Part shown: positions 57,680 to 64,000 of the stretch, piece by piece
How positions within the stretch are numbered: position 1 is the first letter of the stretch
Layout of the letters: every line of letters starts with the position of its first letter
Assembly: GCA_025617745.1 (NCBI GenBank)
Contig: CM046863.1
Coordinates: 56,247,829 to 56,311,828, forward strand
From: Heliocidaris erythrogramma
Taxonomy: Eukaryota > Echinodermata > Echinoidea > Camarodonta > Echinometridae
Direction of reading: 5' to 3'
DNA: 64,000 nucleotides
Notes under the pieces: model-generated
Databases searched by the model: none
The model's input: only the letters and a program-made list of their open reading frames with translations
Told to the model about the DNA's origin: nothing
Position numbers and translations under genes: made by a program

Positions 57680-60000
57680 AGGAGACCGAGCGGGGGTGGG
57701 AGGGGTTATCCCCCTCCTACATCAGGGAATTTTTTCAAAAATCTGTCGATAAAACTTTAGAGCATCCCAAAATGGTTTTTAATGAAAAGAAGAAATGCAC
57801 GGATCTACGCCAATGGACGGAACCCCTTAACCCTTAATTGAGAATAACAATGCGAGCGAACGATATTTTCGCATTGAAATTATGGCATTTCTTACTTCCT
57901 TACATCTAATCATTAAAGAATGTGATGGTATTTCAAGATCCAACATCATGAGTTTGGATAATTATTAGATTTAAGTTAATGTATATCATGATCCAAAAAT
58001 ATCGGGGAGGGGGGGGGGGGAATAATACAGGCCATCCCCCCACCTCAATTTTTTTTTATATATACCCCCATCCCACTGGGATCGACACCCATGGTAACAG
58101 GTGTGGGTGCAGGGAGAGGAGAGTTATTTCCCCCTTCCCGCTTTGACGTTTGACTTTGACGTTTGACGCTTGTAGCCCCTTTTAGGCCCTTTTCTCTCAT
58201 TTCCCCCGCTTTTTCGCTGCATGTCGCTCTCGCTTTTTTTTTTCTAGTGGCTGAATAGATTGGCCATGGCCCCCGGTGCCCCCTGTCTACGCCAGTGAAT
58301 ACATATGACCGGCAACGTTCATTTTCTACCTCGTTATGAACTTCAGAGGGTAATAATGGATTCTTACACAAACACCTTGCAAGCTTTAGTGCGAGTCAGA
58401 AAAAACAGTTACACTTTTAAAATGCTTATATTACAAATATGATAGAAAACATAATTTTTGTACCATAGCTGAAATAACTCTTCCAGTTTTATTTGATACA
58501 TTTGCTGGGAATCAGTCATGAATTTATTGAATAGGAATGAACTAATGTGTCTGGGTGAAAACCCATTTGCGCCAACATTAATAATGCCTTGCCTGATTTG
58601 GATTCCACTATACAATTAGCAAGGAAGCCTTTTGTAATAACAATTGAGTCGTAGCGCTCATTAGGCGAACCTGTGGAATGGTCCCAAGATCTTCAGACCT
58701 TGTCAGTTTTTATATTTTTGTGATGTACACCCATACTTCTTCCTTCTGACAAAATGTGGTCCATGGAAAAATATGCCCCAATTTTTAGGGGCCGTCTGAC
58801 AACCCATCCCGACGGAAAATTTGGTCAGTATTTTTGGTAATGTAATGTATAGTCATACAACTTCCTTCTGACAAAGTCTGGCGTATATGTTAGACGGGTT
58901 GAAATCGACCCGACTTGGGGCCCTTTTCTTTTCGGGGGGGGGGGGGGGGGAGCTCTGGGGGCCGAACCCGGCGGCTTCGTTCGGGCTGACAAGCTTTTTA
59001 TAAATGACATGGATGATCTAAGTAAATTTAAAGGGTCAATTCTCATATGTAATATGGGGCTGACTATTTCGGGACAGGCTCCTGGCCTATTATTTCTGAC
59101 CGGATTTTTTCAAACTTTCATTGATCTGTTTTTTATATTTTCTCTTGATTTTAAAACCAAATTTATGGAATTTTTCTCTTTAATTTAAAACGAACTTGAT
59201 ATCAGCGTAGAAATTTACTTTAAGTTACTGCAGAAGGCTTGTTACACATAAATAGATGCGGTTTACCGCGGGTTTTTTCACAACAGACAAGTCAGTTACA
59301 TTTTGTCAGTCCGACTTGCCAATTATTTTGTTTAGTATCAGAAAGAAAAAAAGAAACGCTGCGTTTTACCGCGGCGTGTGTGAACGGGCCTTAAATGATA
59401 TCTTATTCGCAAGGGATATAACGCAACCGAGCGTAATGATATCTACAGTGAAACCTTAGAGGCACATGTGACAATCCTTCATGATTCATTTGCGTTAACT
59501 ATAGGCCCTATGGTGTAATTATATACTGTACGTATATATTATTAATTTAAATATTTGTTTATTATTTTGATAAATATTATTTTTGTTATTGAGTTGTAAT
59601 CAATATGTTGGAAAAAAGGGATCAGAAATAAATAAACGAAATGAAATTGGAAAAAAAATCCCGTAAATTTACAGGGTTTAAAATGTGATCTCTCTCTCTC
59701 GCTCTTTCTTGCTTTGAAGGTAAGTTGCAAATTGAACACGTCAGTCTGACAAACAGGAATTAAAACACATTGAAACTAAACATGAGACTATCAAGTGCAT
59801 CCCTCCATAAAGTCATAATTATAAAAACAAGATTTCAAAAATACTCTATATTGCACGGAATCTGTGTTGTATGATTTCGGACTACTTTTCATTTATCCAA
59901 TTATTATTTTTTTATTCGTGAGGCCGTAAAAAATCCTGAAGAAAATGAACGATTTAAAAAGAGGAATTCCATGAGAGATAAATCAGCTTTAAAAACATTT
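57680..60000. other. Intronic; repeats only
   Basis: GTGGGTGCAGGGAGAGGAG at 58104 relates to the tandem field. AGGGGCCGTCTGACAACCCA at 58788 and GGGACAGGCTCCTGGCC at 59069 are inverted copies of sequences near 51870 and 48800. No exon of the NLR gene was recognised. Confidence 0.4.
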
Positions 60001-60061
60001 CTCAAATTATTGTAAACAGATAAACAATTTCGAAGTGACGGTCAGATGGAAGTCTGCATAC

Positions 60062-61656
60062 CGTATGTTTCAGCTGCTTTGGAAGATTTTGCATTCCAAC
60101 AACGGTGTAGACAGTCGGTGACTTAAGTATAATACTCTGTGCAGCTACGCATTCTTGAACCAACGAAGACACCTTTCCATCAGTATCCATGGTCTCTGAT
60201 GAGCAGTCAAGAAGAATGCGATATCGCTCGCTCTCATCCAGATTGCCGTTGGCAAGGATGGCCTCCATTATTCTTATGCAGAGGCCGTTGTCCGTGCCAG
60301 CAGCGAATCGGATGAGATTTTCGTAGTCACCGATGTTTGCTTTGATTTTGCGCAGGACTCTGTCCAACTTAGAAATCTTCAATCGCATCAAATATTTCTT
60401 TGTTTTGGCTGCGAGATGTTTCCCAGCCGAGTGTTCTTGTGCAAGTTTATGATAGAATTCGATGGTTATATAAGTTGTATCCTTCAGTTGTGGGAGACGT
60501 GTTGATGAAACAGTTGTCTTGGATATTATCCCTAGCTTACATGCCTTGTCAAGAACCAAAGGAACCTTTCGGAAATCATGAGGTGTGAAAACTAGCTTTT
60601 TGGAATCGTCAAGTAGACCAGAAAGAGCAACCTTACCGAGGTTACAAATGATTTCAAGTAGTTTTTCCTCTGTAATCCTGTCTATTGGCTTTGATTTGGC
60701 ATTGGCATGGTGCGTCAAAAATAAATTCACGCTATCCAGCAGTTCTGTTTGGGTTTGGGTTTTACTCCCCAGCATTCCCTCGCTCCATAGGTGACAGACC
60801 ATGAGACAAAATAACGGTGTTATAACTAGTTCATTAATCAGTGGTTGCTCATCGAGGTAAACCTTCAGACCATGTCCCTTAGAGGAATCCAAAGTCGAGG
60901 TAAAAAACTTGTCTATGTACTCTCTTGAGCTCTTTCGCGAGAATCCGTCGATCCACATCTTTGTGTACACCCTTGGAAGTTCCCCTTCGTTGAAGAAGTT
61001 CTCGAGGTGAGGGCGTGTTGTTACAAGGACTCTGCACTCTTGAAATTCCTTCCATAGCATCACATCGACAATGTTGCTTCTCAAACCTTGGTTTGCAGCA
61101 ATGCCCATGATGCCGGCATACTCATCTAGCCCGTCTAGTATGATGTGACAAATGTCCTGATTTTCTGTGATAAATCTATGTAATCCTTCTTCGGTTAGAT
61201 CAGGAACGTCACTCAGTAGCTGAGACTTGATTGCTTCTGCAATTGACGTCTGCTTGTCTGTGTTTCGTAACTTAACAACAAAGAGCAGGGACAAGTTTTC
61301 ACAGGATGATCCCTGCACTTTCTTAGCCCAGTCGTAAGCCATTTTAGCGACAGCTGTCGTCTTCCCTCGTCCAGCTGGGGCCGAAATGAGGATTCGTTCT
61401 GGTAGCCTGCCGTTCACTTTCGCTGAAAATATTTCACTAACAGATCCCTGGAGTATTTCCTTCTTCATAGTGTCTTTTCCATGTGCGTCCTTCTTCACCA
61501 TAGTTACAACCGTGTGCATGTCATTGAATTCAGCAAAAGCAGTTGGATCCCATGGAGCCATCTGGATTTTACAGAATGAACTGAGGTATTTGTTTGCCAA
61601 CTTTTCATGACATCGCTCGACAGTCAAGGACTCTGAAATCTTCTTACTGTAGATAT
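60062..61656 (-). CDS. NACHT NTPase exon of an NLR immune receptor
   Basis: The exon enters after a good acceptor (GTATAATTTCAG) in phase 1 and encodes about 531 residues. Walker A is ISAPAGRGKTT (Lys codon 61361-61363), Walker B is HIILDGLDEY (61121-61141 region) and the sensor-1 strand is VLVTTRP (61010-61024). These are the signatures of STAND/NACHT NTPases, which switch by nucleotide exchange and oligomerise in the cytosol. Winged-helix and superhelical parts follow (ITPLFCLMVCHLWSEG, then FYHKLAQEHSAGKHLA). The frame continues to a stop at 60002-60004. I prefer the donor ACG then GTATGC at 60061/60062, because its phase 0 fits the LRR exons; a terminal exon ending at 60002 is the alternative. 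A Death-domain exon should lie upstream, beyond this window or unrecognised. Confidence 0.9.
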
Positions 61657-61709
61657 CTGAAATTATACAAATGCAAAGGGTGATAAAGTTTTCTAGCACT
61701 CGCATGAAC

Positions 61710-64000
61710 TACAGTGTAGATAAAATTTAAACTAAATTGCGCACCATAGTTCTAATGGTAAAGGCCAGGATAAACAAACAAACATATTTTATTTTCAAAT
61801 GCAAATGATTGTGCCGAGCATTCAAGTTCCAAGGTGATTACAAACAAAAGAAAATATAAATAATTACAAATATCCTCTTAGATCTCAATACATTAGTTTT
61901 CTTCGTTAATTAAGTCGCGTATCCGGGCCGTATGATAGGGGTTTGCAATGGACATCTCTGTTTTGCAGCATGGAGCACTTTATGGACGTCGGGTTTAAAA
62001 CGGTAATTATACTAGAAAGATGAACTTTTCTGCAAGTCTGAAGTGAATAAAAACAAGATAGCTTATAAATATATACTTCAATATTTCATCTCATCATTCT
62101 GAATAAAAATTAAATAACGATTAAGTTAGGTAGACATAAATTTTAGCGACAATAACCCTTAAAAAAACTTCATGTATTTCCACATTAAAGGGAGATCCAA
62201 CCCTATAATGGCAAGATGCGCCCTGAAAAAACCCACCTTAACAAATCAAACAAGCAGATTGTAAAATTTGAACAAAGTCGGACAAGCAATATGAAAGTTA
62301 TGAATTTTTGAAAGTTGTAATCATTGTGCAGTGAATACGTCCCATCAGAAAAAAAAAACGAAAACGAAACCCTAAAACAAAGGCTTATGCGAACAAACTA
62401 TGGGCCGTTTTTTTATGAAAAAGAAATAATATGCTTCAAAATGATACATTTATGACATTTATCCTTACATTCTCCACGGAGCAACATCTGTTTGTCCCAA
62501 ATTTTGGTAAAGCCATGAAAACGTTTATAGTATCGCATGTGAACATGATGTAACATGCTTCTGAAAAATGTAGACCTATAAGCTTTTAAAGAAAGTGACA
62601 AACGAATTCCCACTATCATGACTATATGATGGTGTGCATTCAATTGTAATACTCATTTTTTAAATCCCATTGCCAATTTCTGGGGGTTCCAGGAGGGTAC
62701 ACCCCTGGATTTCCCCAAATCAAAAAGCTTCCATTGAGCAATGAAAATGTTTCCCTTTTTTATTTGAAAAGGTTTCCATCCTGAGGTGGAAAATTGCATA
62801 ATCTGAAATGCTCTTGCCCTTATTGCACTTGTTATACATGTATATCATATTATATCATTTGATGACAATGGAAGATGCCCTTTACTTCATTTCTCTGAAA
62901 ATATCTCCTTGCTGTCTGCTCTGTTCTTAAAAGAAAGGGGGGGGGCAGTTCTGAACAATGCAGAAATGGGTGTTCATAATGATTGCATTTAGCATTTCTT
63001 AAGCCCTTTTGTTACCCCCACCATCAACATAAAGCCGTTTATCCTTTTATTTTATGATGAGGGAATTCTCATTACCCCCATTATCAAAAGTAGCACATGA
63101 TATCTCATTATATTTTACAGCTCATGTTTCCTTCAGGTCATGGGCTCATGCATGTGATCCTAACGTTTTCACGCTTTTACCCAAATGTGGTACAAGTGGG
63201 TTTATGTCATTTCCAAACTGATGGGTAAGGCATGTACGTAGAGATGTATGATTTAAAAGCAGAATCTTTCTACCTTATAAAAACAGAATATTACGGTCAT
63301 AGAGGACATATTTTGGTCACAATAATCCTTTGCTCTAGGGTTTCGTGCTTTTTTTTTTTTTTTTTTTGCTTTTTTTTTTTTTTGGGGGGGGGGGGTTTTT
63401 TGTTTATTTTTGTTTTTGTTTTGTTGTTTGTTTTTGTTCTGTTTTGTTTGTTTTTTCTCTTATTTTTGGTTGGGGGGGGGGGGGGGGCGCACTGTACACA
63501 GTAATGGACTTTTCAAATCGGTCGAATCCGTATAATGTCTCTGTGATGTAATGGCGGACAATTCTCCCTTTCGTCCAACCCACAGTATTAACTGGTATGA
63601 TTTTTTTTTCTGCAGAACCTATGATAATATGCAATTTACAACATGCTATTATTTGTGTTCTGCTCCAAGCGAAAAGCCGCAGAAGAAAAATGGGGAATAA
63701 TGTGCAATTCAACCATTGTAGTAAGATGATTTGTGTAAAAGCAGACAAATAAGAAAAAAAAACAAGCTGGTGATTTTTAAACAAGAAATCAGACAAGAAA
63801 TAAGAATCTATGCGAATATCATAATTTAGTGGCAATTTGGTTGTTCGATTGTGACATAATATTGGCGGTCAATTCTCCCGTTTGTCGTAATTTAATAACT
63901 AAATTATAGATTTTCCTCGTCAAACTCATGAAAACAACAGTCAAATTGATGCACAGTCGCTCGATTTCATTTGAATTCGAATGCTCGTCAAGATCAACAT
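61710..64000. other. 5' side of the NACHT exon; no convincing exon
   Basis: A minus-strand frame (62413-62643) contains an acceptor TTTTTCAG, an ATG beginning MLHHVHMRYYKRF and a donor GAAT then GTAAGG that leaves in phase 1. That phase would join the NACHT exon. It has no recognisable domain and is weak evidence for an exon. Poly-T/poly-G stretches lie at 63350-63394 and 63400-63487. Confidence 0.3.

Overview
The window is AT-rich eukaryotic DNA with very little coding sequence, no operon-like gene packing and a heavy load of mobile elements and simple repeats. The best guess is an echinoderm, most likely a sea urchin. Three things point that way: a Death/NACHT/LRR immune receptor (NLR) locus with LRR exon cassettes, a non-LTR retrotransposon with an N-terminal 2A-type peptide, and inverted arrays of short tandem repeats resembling sea urchin foldback (TU) elements. 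The species assignment is inference; the features are read from the sequence. A 500-base run of N at 32380-32879 is an assembly gap.

The host genes I can support all lie on the minus strand. A NACHT exon (about 60062-61656) is followed in transcription order by three homologous LRR exons (51010-51488, 46760-47265, 43473-43990). Two small putative exons (47918-47960 and 44417-44456) make the splice phases work: NACHT leaves in phase 0, each LRR exon is 0 to 2, and each small exon is 2 to 0. The repeating unit is therefore a phase-symmetric two-exon cassette. A separate Death-domain first exon (6502-6773), with its own ATG and a phase-1 donor matching the NACHT exon entry phase, probably starts a second NLR gene that runs off the left end of the window.

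Region by region. 1-3460: a CR1/L2-like LINE on the minus strand (2A peptide, PHD-like zinc finger, endonuclease, reverse transcriptase, one frameshift). 4.4-7.3 kb: a perfect 63-bp palindrome, a GTGACC-ended MITE and the Death-domain exon. 7.3-11.8 kb: two inverted minisatellite arrays that may bound a foldback element. 11.9-31 kb: two copies of a roughly 3-3.6 kb segmental duplication, the first split by a dead LINE with a candidate 7-bp target duplication. Between them a smaller local duplication carries two further insertions, each with an empty site in its partner; one carries a Crypton-like recombinase fragment. Scrambled Penelope-like fragments lie at 22.7-23.5 kb. 31-32.4 kb: minisatellites and the gap. 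32.9-40 kb: dispersed repeats, GC-rich palindromes and MITEs. 40.25-43.16 kb: three tandem copies of a 1-kb repeat. 43.4-61.7 kb: the NLR exons, with MITEs, an inverted pair of tRNA-derived SINEs, a snap-back element and a tandem repeat field in the introns. 61.7-64 kb: no convincing coding sequence.

About thirty long poly-G or poly-C runs are scattered through the window, many of them inside MITE-like elements. Most long open frames elsewhere are translations of microsatellites or repeats and are left out.
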